This document shows, in pieces, positions 42,150 through 50,426 of a DNA stretch of 62,553 nt (the first letter of the stretch is position 1; the number at the start of each line of letters is the position of its first letter). The notes under the pieces are model-generated. The model was not told the DNA's origin, made no database searches, and was given only the letters and a program-made list of their open reading frames with translations. The stretch lies in NCBI GenBank assembly GCA_022750375.1, contig JAKIVU010000001.1:94695-157247 (forward strand). The letters run 5' to 3'. This DNA is from Thermoplasmata archaeon. Lineage in GTDB: Archaea > Thermoplasmatota > Thermoplasmata > Lutacidiplasmatales > UBA184. Both the position numbers and the translations under genes were made by a program.

Positions 42150-42739
42150 GCACCCCCTCTCTGCCATCCCTCGTCCTTCCCGGGGATTACCTCGGTGCCG
42201 CCGAGGAGTTCCTCCCCGGCCGCGGTACGTACGAGGACCGCGGACGGATCTACGCCGCCGTCCTGGGCACGCCCCGGCTCGACGTGCAGGACCGCACGGT
42301 GCACATCGTGCCGCGGAACGCGATCCCCGAAGTCGCCGAAGGCGACCTGGTCTACGCAGTCGTGGACGAGCTGAAGACCGCGATGGCGATCTGCACGATC
42401 ATCGCGACCGGCACGAGCCGGCGCACCGTACCGGGCGCTCCCGAAGGGACCGTCCACATCTCGAAGGCGAAGGACGGGTACACCGAATCGCTCTCGACCG
42501 AGTTCGCGGTCGGCGACGTCCTGATCGCGCGCGTGCTGCAGGCCCATCCGTCCGTCAAGCTCACGACCGCCCCGGCGAACCTCGGGGTCGTCTCGGCCCG
42601 CTGTCAGGTCTGCCACGCGCTGCTCACGTCGGGGCCGCACGAGCTCGTCTGCCCCCGGTGCGGCCACCACGAGCATCGGAAGATGGCGCAGGGCGACCTC
42701 TCCTCGAAGCCGGGGCCTAATGGACCCGACCGCGAGTGA
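42146..42739 (+). CDS. csl4: Exosome RNA-binding subunit Csl4
   Basis: 197 residues. An N-terminal beta domain (PSLVLPGDYLGAAEEFLPGRGTYEDRGRIYAAVLG) is followed by an S1-like domain (about 65-145, GDLVYAVVDELKTAMAICTIIATG) and a C-terminal zinc ribbon (CQVCHALLTSGPHELVCPRCG). This order is that of archaeal Csl4, which caps the Rrp41/Rrp42 exosome ring and helps bring RNA and DnaG. It overlaps the methyltransferase by 4 bp and glyA by 20 bp. The gene order suits an RNA-processing operon. Confidence 0.94.
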   Translation: MSTPSLPSLVLPGDYLGAAEEFLPGRGTYEDRGRIYAAVLGTPRLDVQDRTVHIVPRNAIPEVAEGDLVYAVVDELKTAMAICTIIATGTSRRTVPGAPEGTVHISKAKDGYTESLSTEFAVGDVLIARVLQAHPSVKLTTAPANLGVVSARCQVCHALLTSGPHELVCPRCGHHEHRKMAQGDLSSKPGPNGPDRE

Positions 42740-43952
42740 AGAGGAGCGCCGCCTTGCGGCGCTCGTCCGCTCCCACGACCGCTGGCGCGGCCGCGACGTC
42801 TTCAATCTCCTCGCGAGCGAGAACGTCGTCTCCCCGACCGCGCGAAAGTACCTTTCGAGCGACCTCGCCGGACGCTACACTCTCCCGCTGACGACCGAGT
42901 TCCACGGAGAGACGATCGACAACAGCTACACCGGCACTCGGTACACCGACCAGATCGAGACGCTCGCGAACGCGGCCGCCGCGCGGCTGTTCCGGGCGAA
43001 GTTCGCGACGACCCGGCCGCTGTCCGGCCACATCGCAGCGCTCTCCGCTCTCGTTCCGCTGCTTCCGCCGAAGGCGAAGATCCTCGCCATCGCCCCGGAC
43101 GAGGGGGGGTACGACGGCTACGCTCCCGGGTTCATCCCGGCCCTGTTCGGTTACACCGTCCGCCCATTGCCCGCGGATGGGCCGGGTCACCGGGTGCAGG
43201 CGTCCGTCGCGGTGGAGACGATCCAGCAGGAGCGCCCCGACGCGGTCGTGCTCGGGCAGAGCTTCTTCCTGTTCCCGTACCCGCTTCGGGAGATCGCGGA
43301 GGCGGCGCACGCAATGAACGCGCTCGTCTTCTACGACGCGTCGCACGTCCTCGGATTGATCGCGGGCGGACAGTTCCAGGACCCCCTGCGGGAGGGAGCG
43401 GACGTCCTCTTCGGGAGCACGCACAAGTCGTTCCCCGGCCCCCAGGGCGGCCTGCTCGTCACCGACCGGGAGGACTTATTCCAGCAACTCGACCCCGCGC
43501 TCGTCTGGCGGATCTTCGACAACGCGCATTGGAACCGGATCGCCGGGCTCGCGCAAACGCTGCTCGAGCTCGAGCGGTGCGGCCGGGAGTACGCGACCAC
43601 GGTCGTCGACGACGCGCGCGCCCTCGGGAAATCACTGAGCGACCTCGGCGTGCCGCTGGTCGGCGCGGACGACGGGTTCACCCGCTCCCACCAGTTGCAT
43701 CTGGACGGCGCGGCGCTTCGGACGTCGGCGAACATCGCACCCGGCGCCCTCGCCCGTCGCCTCGAACGACAACGGCTCCTGATCGACCTGGTGGGCCGTA
43801 TCGGGACGGCCGAGGTCGCGCGACTCGGTCTCACGCCCGCCGACATGCCCCGCCTCGCGGAACTGATCGTCCGCGGGGGTCTGAAGAAGGAGCGCGTCGG
43901 ACGGGAAGTGCTCGCCTGGCGCCGTACCTTCCACGGACTTCGGTTCGTTTAG
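42720..43952 (+). CDS. glyA: Serine hydroxymethyltransferase (archaeal type)
   Basis: 410 residues, PLP-dependent fold-type I. FNLLASENVVSPTARKYLSSDLAGRYTLP is the substrate site, SYTGTRYTDQIETLANAAAARLF follows, YDASHVLGLIAGGQFQDPLREGADVLFGSTHKSFPGPQGG contains the cofactor-binding Asp-His and the Schiff-base Lys of STHKS. It interconverts serine and glycine with a folate or pterin one-carbon carrier. The sequence has the gaps relative to bacterial GlyA typical of the archaeal branch. The start ATG overlaps csl4 by 20 bp. Confidence 0.95.
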   Translation: MDPTASEEERRLAALVRSHDRWRGRDVFNLLASENVVSPTARKYLSSDLAGRYTLPLTTEFHGETIDNSYTGTRYTDQIETLANAAAARLFRAKFATTRPLSGHIAALSALVPLLPPKAKILAIAPDEGGYDGYAPGFIPALFGYTVRPLPADGPGHRVQASVAVETIQQERPDAVVLGQSFFLFPYPLREIAEAAHAMNALVFYDASHVLGLIAGGQFQDPLREGADVLFGSTHKSFPGPQGGLLVTDREDLFQQLDPALVWRIFDNAHWNRIAGLAQTLLELERCGREYATTVVDDARALGKSLSDLGVPLVGADDGFTRSHQLHLDGAALRTSANIAPGALARRLERQRLLIDLVGRIGTAEVARLGLTPADMPRLAELIVRGGLKKERVGREVLAWRRTFHGLRFV

Positions 43953-43961
43953 GCCCGTACC

Positions 43962-44507
43962 GTGACCGGCGTCGTCGCGCTGACCGGGACCCCCGGGACC
44001 GGGAAGAGCGTCACCGCGGTGGCCCTCGGCGCCCATTGGCGTACGGTGGAGGTCGCCGACCTCGCCCGACGGTGGGGCGGGGCGCGCTCTTCGGGCCTCG
44101 GGCTCGAGGTCGACCTCGACCGCCTCCGGCGCGCGCTGAGACCGCCGGCCGCCCTCGAGGGCGTGGACATCGTGGTGGGCCACCTCGCCCACTTGCTCCC
44201 GATCCGGGACGTCGTGCTGTTGCGCTGCCACCCCGCCGAACTCGAGCGACGACTGCGGTGCGCCCGGCGGGGCACCGTCTCCGAGCGCCGGGAGAACGTG
44301 CTCGCGGAAGCGACCGACGTCGTGCTGTTCGAATGTGTGTCGTCGCGCCGTCGGATCTGGGAGGTAGACACGACCGGCCGGTCGGTCGAGACCGTGGCGC
44401 GGGAGGTGGTCCGGCGGGTCCGCGCGCGGGGTCCGTCCTCGTACGGAACGGTCGACTGGCTGGCCGACCCCGCGGTGACCGCGCATCTTTTGGACCGGCC
44501 GCGGTAG
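43962..44507 (+). CDS. AK6/Fap7-type NMP kinase
   Basis: 181 residues with P-loop TGTPGTGKSVTAVALG at the extreme N-terminus and a shortened AMP-binding core, as in AK6/Fap7. In archaea and eukaryotes these proteins act in small-subunit rRNA maturation as well as in adenylate kinase activity. The sequence VVLLRCHPAELERRLRCARRGTVSERRENVLAEATDVVLFEC matches the lid region of that family. GTG is the first usable start, 9 bp after glyA. The neighbourhood with Csl4 and a METTL5-like enzyme fits a ribosome-biogenesis theme. Confidence 0.85.
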   Translation: MTGVVALTGTPGTGKSVTAVALGAHWRTVEVADLARRWGGARSSGLGLEVDLDRLRRALRPPAALEGVDIVVGHLAHLLPIRDVVLLRCHPAELERRLRCARRGTVSERRENVLAEATDVVLFECVSSRRRIWEVDTTGRSVETVAREVVRRVRARGPSSYGTVDWLADPAVTAHLLDRPR

Positions 44508-44515
44508 GGGCGCCG

Positions 44516-45178
44516 ATGGTACTCGAAGGGTACCGGGCCCGGGTCGCTCCGTACGTCGCCCGTCTCGCCCGACCGTTCCTGGGATGGACACCGAACCAGC
44601 TGAGCTGGCTCGCGCTCGTCCTCGCGGTCGTGGCGGCGGCACTGGCGGCACTCGTTCGCTGGTCGACGCCGCTCCTCTTCCTCCCGGTCGCCGTCCTGAT
44701 CTTCCTCGCCGGACTGTTCGACGTCCTGGACGGAGCCGTAGCACGCACCACGGGGCGCACCTCGGTCCGGGGCGACTTCCTGGACCACGTCATCGACCGG
44801 TACGCCGACCTCGTGATCGTGCTCGGGATCGCGATCTCGGGTTACGCGAACCCGATCCTCGCGTTGCTCGCGCTAGCGAGCCTGTTGCTGACGAGCTACA
44901 TGGGCACGCAGGCCCAGGCCGTGGGACAGGGCCGGAGCTATTCGGGGCTCCTCTCCCGCGCCGACCGTCTGGTCGTCCTCGCGCTCGCCGCCTTCCTCGA
45001 GTTCGACTGGTCGCTGCCGTGGCCGTGGGCCCCGACCGAGCCGTTCAGCCGATTCCACCTCTGGGGGGTCGGCTTCACGGTGATCGACGTCGCCTTCCTT
45101 TACTTTGTCATCGCGGGCCAGTGGACCGCGTTCGCGCGGGCGCTGCGGACGTACCGGGCGTTGCCCCCGACGGGCTGA
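44516..45178 (+). CDS. CDP-alcohol phosphatidyltransferase (archaetidylinositol-phosphate synthase-like)
   Basis: The track frame begins 329 codons earlier, but the protein starts at ATG 44516 (MVLEGYRARVAPYVARLARPFLGWTPNQLSWLALVLA), giving 220 residues. The active-site motif DxxDGxxAR(x8)GxxxDxxxD is seen as DVLDGAVARTTGRTSVRGDFLDHVID. About six helices are present. The family joins a CDP-lipid to an alcohol; the archaeal members nearest this position often use inositol 1-phosphate. Substrate assignment is inference. Its last 71 bp overlap the 3' end of priL on the other strand. Confidence 0.9.
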   Translation: MVLEGYRARVAPYVARLARPFLGWTPNQLSWLALVLAVVAAALAALVRWSTPLLFLPVAVLIFLAGLFDVLDGAVARTTGRTSVRGDFLDHVIDRYADLVIVLGIAISGYANPILALLALASLLLTSYMGTQAQAVGQGRSYSGLLSRADRLVVLALAAFLEFDWSLPWPWAPTEPFSRFHLWGVGFTVIDVAFLYFVIAGQWTAFARALRTYRALPPTG

Positions 45179-46301
45179 GGTCCACGCGGTCGCCGGCTCC
45201 GTCGCGCTCGATGACCTTGCCCCCTTTCGTTCGGTAGTACTGCAGCGGGTGACGAAGCCACTCCTCGAAGCAGAGGGGGTCCCGCGGTCGGTCGGCGGGG
45301 AGGGGGGCCGACGGGTCCCCGTCGCGCACGCACAACCCGTGGCTCCGGAGCGTATCGCACTCCGGAGGACCGTACCCCACGCCGCCGTCGTGGTGCGTGA
45401 TATGCTCGACCTGGTACCGCGTCACGGACTCGTCGAAGTCGGGGGCGCCGCGGTAGGCGTCGACGATCGTTTCGAAGTCGGCGCCGGCCCGGTGGAGGAA
45501 CGCAGCGAGCGCGAAACGGCCCGAGTGCGAGAGGTTCTCCCCCGCCTCCAGCGAGCGTTGCATCTTTCGGATGCAGGGAGGGAACAGGGTCGGCCGAATC
45601 GCTCCGGTCGACGCGGTCCCTCGGGCGACCGGGGCGGGCATCCGGCGCGCGATCGCGTCGAGGAGTTCCGCCTCGCGGTCTCGGACGAGGGCCCGGACGT
45701 CGTCCGCGAGCGGGACCGGGACGCTGAGGCGCCCTCGGACGGCCTCCTGGAGCAGACGAGCGGCGCGATACCGCGCCACGACCACCCATCCGTTGCCGAC
45801 GTCCTGTCGGGCGAGCCGGTAATCCCCTTCCCGGATCGGTACGGCGAGCCGCAGATAATCCACGAGCCGAAGCGCGACACGGTCGTCGGGTCGGGCTTCC
45901 ATGGTGAACCCGAGCCGCTGCGCCACGTCGACGAGCTCGTCGGACGGAACGGTGGAGAGACGCGAGTGGCTTCGCTTCGCCTCCGCGACCGCCCAGCGAC
46001 GGAGTACCGCCGCCGACGGTGCGGCGGCAAGGACGATCTGGTCGAACAGCAGCGACAGGTACCGGACCTCAGGTCCGGCGGCGTCGAGCTCCGCGAGGTT
46101 TTGCGTCGCGCGGGGGTCGTCCGCCGCCGCCAGGACCCGGGCACGTCCGATCGACCGGGCACGCTCGTAGGCCGGGTCCTCGAGCAACGAACGGATCGAC
46201 ACCGGCTCGCCTCCCAGCAGCGATTCGGCGCCGGGAAGGAACGTGTACTCGGCGAACAGCGAGCGTTCGTCGCGCGGCGCCGAACCGTGTCGAGCTGCCA
46301 T
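45108..46301 (-). CDS. priL: DNA primase large subunit (PriL)
   Basis: 397 residues. The N-terminal all-helical domain (YTFLPGAESLLGGEPVSIRSLLEDPAYERARSIGRARV) and the C-terminal Fe-S domain are both present. Cluster ligands appear as FPPCIRKM, PECDTLRSHGLC and DPLCFEEW with HPLQYYR, giving four cysteines, the usual 4Fe-4S pattern of archaeal and eukaryotic primases. PriL binds PriS and regulates primer synthesis. PriS is not in the window. The gene converges on the phosphatidyltransferase with a 71-bp overlap and is divergent from the sedolisin gene to its right. Confidence 0.93.
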   Translation of the reverse strand: MAARHGSAPRDERSLFAEYTFLPGAESLLGGEPVSIRSLLEDPAYERARSIGRARVLAAADDPRATQNLAELDAAGPEVRYLSLLFDQIVLAAAPSAAVLRRWAVAEAKRSHSRLSTVPSDELVDVAQRLGFTMEARPDDRVALRLVDYLRLAVPIREGDYRLARQDVGNGWVVVARYRAARLLQEAVRGRLSVPVPLADDVRALVRDREAELLDAIARRMPAPVARGTASTGAIRPTLFPPCIRKMQRSLEAGENLSHSGRFALAAFLHRAGADFETIVDAYRGAPDFDESVTRYQVEHITHHDGGVGYGPPECDTLRSHGLCVRDGDPSAPLPADRPRDPLCFEEWLRHPLQYYRTKGGKVIERDGAGDRVDLSPSGATPGTSAAPARTRSTGPR

Positions 46302-46386
46302 GTGGGCTGTTTTCCGCGGTGGACTGCCCGCGCCAGCGAGCCGGACTCCGTGGGTCGCTTTTCCTCGTCCCGCGAGGTCGGGACTC

Positions 46387-46396
46387 GGTTATAGGG
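46387..46396 (+). promoter_or_regulatory. TATA-like box before the second sedolisin gene
   Basis: GGTTATAGGG lies about 78 nt before the GTG start and would give a leader of about 50 nt; GAGGGGG just before the start can act as a ribosome-binding site. It lies in the divergent spacer with priL. Confidence 0.4.
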
Positions 46397-46469
46397 TATC
46401 CCGCGCGAGGATGGGGGGCCGCAAAGGAAGATATGACCTGCGCCCGCTAGGCGACGTTGCGAGGGGGCC

Positions 46470-49400
46470 GTGCGGTCGCAGTTCCACAGCTGTCTACCGA
46501 TTGCCCTCGCGACCGTACTCCTTTTGGGAGCCGTCGTGTCCGCCCCCACCGGACCCGCGGGCCAGGGTGCCGTGACCCCCGTCGGAGGGGCGGTCGCCGC
46601 GCCGGTGACCCCGCAGTTACCGATGGTGTCGCCGGCGACGCGCGGGCCGGTCGAGGTGGCGCCCGGCTTTCAGATGCCGGAGGGGGTCACGCCGCTCGGA
46701 GCGGTGCCGGCCGCGACCCGTCTCTACGTGGCCGTCGGGCTTCCGTCGCGGGACCCAAGCGGCCTGGCCGCGTTCGTCGCGGCGGCTTCGGTCCCCGGGA
46801 GCGCAGGGTACCGTGCCTTCCTGAGCCCGGGGGAGGCCCAGGAGAGATTCGGAGCATCCGCTCAATCGATCTCCGCGGCCCGAGCCTACTTCGCCGGTTT
46901 CGACCTCCCCGCGACCACGAATCCGGACGGCCTCCTGCTATACGTCTCGGGGCCGGCCAGCCGGATCGCGGCGGCGTTCGGAACCGCGTTCGATGCGTAT
47001 CGTTCGACTTCGGGCCGGACCTTCGTGAGCCATCCGACCCCGGCCTCGTTACCGGCGTCCCTGGGGACCAACGGAGTCTTCGGTCTCGGGAACGCGACCC
47101 CCCTCGTGCCATCCACCGTAGAAGTGCCGGGGAACGCGCCGGCCCCCGCCGTCGCCTGCACTGGCCCCGCCGGTGGACTCACTCCCTGCGCGATCGCCCG
47201 CGCATACGACATCACCCCGCTCGAAGCGAACGGTACTGACGGTCACGGCATGGCCATCGCGGTCGTCGACGCCTACGCGTCGAATGAAGGGCAAACTCAG
47301 CTCACGACGGACCTCGCCTCGTTCGCGGCCTCCTCGTCGATCCCGGTCGGCAACGTCAGCTACCTCTACCCGGTCCCTACGTCCGTCGACCTCAATGCCT
47401 CCGGAACGAACATCGACTGGGCGTTCGAGGATGCCCTCGACCTCGAATGGGCCCGCGCCTCCGCTCCCGGCGCCACGGTCGACATGACGTTCTCCCCGAA
47501 TCCGGACGCCGGCCTCTACGACGCCGTCGACTGGCTCGTCTCGGAGGACGCGGTCAACGTCGTGTCGATGAGTTGGGGGGAGCCGGACACGGGCGTCTTC
47601 AACGCGTTCGACCAGCCGTGCAAGACGGCGTGTAACGCCACCACGGACGGTTCCTACGAGATCCTCGATCCGGTGCTCGAGCTCGGCACCGCGGAGGGGA
47701 TGACGTTCTTCGCGGCCTCGGGCGACTGCGGCTCCGCGGACGGGACCTCGGGGGTCGCCACGAACTTTCCGGCGTCGGACCCGTATGTGACCGGCGTCGG
47801 CGGCACTGACCTCACCGTCGGCGTCAACGACAGCTACGCGGCCGAGACCGCCTGGTCGGGGAACGCGACCGGCGCCAGCTCTCCGGGATGCAACAATCAG
47901 GGGGGCTCGGGGGGAGGCTTTGCTCCGTTCCCGGAGCCGTGGTGGCAGTTCGGCATCGCCGACGGAGCGCGCGCCCGCGGCGTCCCGGACGTCGCGATGG
48001 ACGCCGAGAATCCGGTCGCGATCGTCTTCGACGGCGGGGCGACGGGCGTATCCGGAACCAGCGTGGGGACCCCGATCTGGGCGGGGATCGCCGCGCTCGC
48101 CGACCAGTACGCCGGTAAGGGGCTCGGTCTTCTGACCCCCAGCCTCTATGAGATTCTCCGAGGACCATCGTACGCCACGGACTTCCACGACATTACGGCC
48201 GGCAACAACGGGTACGCCGCAGGCCCCGGATGGGACCCCGTGACGGGCATCGGTTCGCCGATCGTGGCCTCGCTCGTTCCGGATCTCGTGCGCGGCGGCG
48301 GTCTCCCTGGCGGGGGTCTGTCGACCACGCTCTACGCCTCGCCGCGAAGCGGCCATGTGCCCCTCGCGGCCTCCTTTGCCGTGAGCGCCTCGGGAGGGAC
48401 CGGGGGATACCCGTTGGAAGGGATCTCGTTCGGCGACGGGGGCTCCGCGTTGGCGAACGGTACCGTCGTGGTGCACACGTACTCGGTGCCGGGCGACTAT
48501 CTCGCCCAATCCTTTGTCGCCGACGACACCGGTAACACTTCGACCTCGCTCCCGGTCCTCGTTACGGTCGGGGGAGGGTCGCTCTCCGTCGCGCTCTCCG
48601 TTTCGAACCCGATCCCCACCGTGCAGGGGTTGGTGACGCTCACAGCGACCGCGATCGGCGGTTCGCCCCCGTACTCCTACCAGTTCTACTTTGGGGACGG
48701 CGGCTCCACGTCGCCCGGCGGCGCGTCGGTCGTTCACGCCTACCAAGTGGTGGGCGGTTTCTGCGCCGAAGTCATCGCGGTCGACTCGGCGAACCCGACG
48801 GACGCGGGCACCAGTCCACGCGTCGCCGTCGCGGTCGGTGGGGCGAGCACCCCGAACTGCGCCGACGGCTCGACCCCGTTCACCGTCGCCGCGAACGAAA
48901 GCGCGCCGGCGCGCGACGCCCCCGCGGACTACGACCAATCGCTGTTCACGACCTCGGGGGGGGCGAGCGCCCCGGACGGCCTGGCGCCGTCGACGAGCCT
49001 CGCCTCGAACGACTCGTACATCGCCGCCTGCGCGTGCGAGATCTTCCGTCACCCCGGCAATTACACCGTGACGGAATGGGCGAACGACACCGTGGACGGC
49101 TCCGCGAATGCGACGCGGAACCTCACCGTCGCCCCGGCGCTCGACGCGACGTTCGCGGCGTCCACCCTTTCCGGTCCCGCGCCGCTCAAGGTCTATTTCT
49201 TCTCCTCCACGAAGGGCGGATTCCTCGCGGACGCGAACCTCACCCACTGGACGTTCGGGAACGGGGGAAGCGCGGTCGGTCACTCGGTCAACGCGACGTA
49301 CTCGATCCCCGGAGAGTACCTCGCCTTCGGACGACTTTCCGACCAGGGCGAGGGGAACGGCAGCGAAGCGTTCCTGATCGACGTGGAACCGGTGAGCACC

Positions 49401-50387
49401 AACCCACCGCTCGGCGTTACGGCCACGGTGACGCCCGTGAGCAACGTATCGTCCGGAGCCTCCGTCCGCTTCACCGCGACCGTCGTCGGTACCGCGAGCG
49501 AGACGAACGGCGTCGGAGTGGAGTGGAATCTCGGGGATGGCCGTTCGGCGTACGGCAATTCGGTCGCCGAGACGTACTATGGTCCGCTCCCCAGCAGCGC
49601 GAACAACACCATCGCGGGCGGGGTCACGATCCAGACCCCGTTCCTGCAGACCCTCTACACCCTCGGGTTCCACCTCCCGTCGTTCTTCGCTGTCGAGGCC
49701 GGCGGGTACGTGCCCCGGGCGAACGCGCTCCAGGCGACCACCAACGTTTCTCCCAGCGAGAACCTCGTGCCGTTCGCCATCTTCGGCAACGCCTCCGCGA
49801 CCGGGCCGCACCCGATCTCGATCGCCTGGCTGTTCGGCGACGGCACGTCCGGCACGGGCTCCCAGGTCGAACACACGGTGTACGGCGCCCAGGGCTACCT
49901 CGTCGAGACGATCGTGACGGACGGATGGGGGGACGTCGGCACGCTGCTGAGCGGCGTCGCGGCGAACGGCCCGCTCGGGATCGCCGGTTCCCCGTCACCG
50001 GGCGAGGGGCCGAAGCCGCTGACCGTCACGATCGCCGCCTCAGGGTACGGCGGAAAGGGCCCCCCGTACGTGTACGATTGGACGTTCGTGAACGGGAGTC
50101 ACTCGAGCAACCCGACCGCGACGTTGTTCTTCCCGAACATCGGCACCTACGTGGTGCGCATCAACGTGACCGACCGTTCGGGAGCGATGGCGGAGCGGAA
50201 CTTCACGATCCTCGTCGAGTATCCGTTCCCGTACGCCCCGCTCGAGATCATCGCGGGAAGCGCGGCGGTCGGCGGTCTCCTCGCGGTGGCGTTGTACCAG
50301 AACTTGGGGTCCCGCCGAGGGAAGCGCCCCGGCGAACCGTGGCTCGACCACCCACGGACGGCGTCCGATGGGACCCCCGTCTGGTAA
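46470..50387 (+). CDS. Sedolisin-type (S53) protease with multiple PKD domains, membrane-anchored
   Basis: 1305 residues. A signal helix (LPIALATVLLLGAVVSAP) precedes a Pro-kumamolisin domain (about 70-200). The catalytic domain has Glu320 and Asp324 (FEDALDLEW), oxyanion Asp419 (ASGDCG), Ser531 (SGTSVGTPIWAG) and a calcium-site end (DITAGNNGYAAGPGWDPVTGIGSP). About six PKD/Ig-like modules follow (GISFGDGGSALANGT.VVHTYSVPGDY is a typical unit). The end has a helix (LEIIAGSAAVGGLLAVALYQ) and a basic tail. All triad residues are present. It is likely a surface acid protease feeding peptides to the Dpp system. The GTG start is preceded by GAGGGGG. Confidence 0.93.
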   Translation: MRSQFHSCLPIALATVLLLGAVVSAPTGPAGQGAVTPVGGAVAAPVTPQLPMVSPATRGPVEVAPGFQMPEGVTPLGAVPAATRLYVAVGLPSRDPSGLAAFVAAASVPGSAGYRAFLSPGEAQERFGASAQSISAARAYFAGFDLPATTNPDGLLLYVSGPASRIAAAFGTAFDAYRSTSGRTFVSHPTPASLPASLGTNGVFGLGNATPLVPSTVEVPGNAPAPAVACTGPAGGLTPCAIARAYDITPLEANGTDGHGMAIAVVDAYASNEGQTQLTTDLASFAASSSIPVGNVSYLYPVPTSVDLNASGTNIDWAFEDALDLEWARASAPGATVDMTFSPNPDAGLYDAVDWLVSEDAVNVVSMSWGEPDTGVFNAFDQPCKTACNATTDGSYEILDPVLELGTAEGMTFFAASGDCGSADGTSGVATNFPASDPYVTGVGGTDLTVGVNDSYAAETAWSGNATGASSPGCNNQGGSGGGFAPFPEPWWQFGIADGARARGVPDVAMDAENPVAIVFDGGATGVSGTSVGTPIWAGIAALADQYAGKGLGLLTPSLYEILRGPSYATDFHDITAGNNGYAAGPGWDPVTGIGSPIVASLVPDLVRGGGLPGGGLSTTLYASPRSGHVPLAASFAVSASGGTGGYPLEGISFGDGGSALANGTVVVHTYSVPGDYLAQSFVADDTGNTSTSLPVLVTVGGGSLSVALSVSNPIPTVQGLVTLTATAIGGSPPYSYQFYFGDGGSTSPGGASVVHAYQVVGGFCAEVIAVDSANPTDAGTSPRVAVAVGGASTPNCADGSTPFTVAANESAPARDAPADYDQSLFTTSGGASAPDGLAPSTSLASNDSYIAACACEIFRHPGNYTVTEWANDTVDGSANATRNLTVAPALDATFAASTLSGPAPLKVYFFSSTKGGFLADANLTHWTFGNGGSAVGHSVNATYSIPGEYLAFGRLSDQGEGNGSEAFLIDVEPVSTNPPLGVTATVTPVSNVSSGASVRFTATVVGTASETNGVGVEWNLGDGRSAYGNSVAETYYGPLPSSANNTIAGGVTIQTPFLQTLYTLGFHLPSFFAVEAGGYVPRANALQATTNVSPSENLVPFAIFGNASATGPHPISIAWLFGDGTSGTGSQVEHTVYGAQGYLVETIVTDGWGDVGTLLSGVAANGPLGIAGSPSPGEGPKPLTVTIAASGYGGKGPPYVYDWTFVNGSHSSNPTATLFFPNIGTYVVRINVTDRSGAMAERNFTILVEYPFPYAPLEIIAGSAAVGGLLAVALYQNLGSRRGKRPGEPWLDHPRTASDGTPVW

Positions 50388-50426
50388 CTTCGGCCGTCGA
50401 CCGCTCGACCGGGACCACCGCGTCGC

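Noticed and set aside
47049-49874. 941-codon minus-strand ORF opposite the second sedolisin
   Set aside because: Composition is Arg/Gly/Val-rich shadow; the opposite frame has complete catalytic motifs and PKD repeats.
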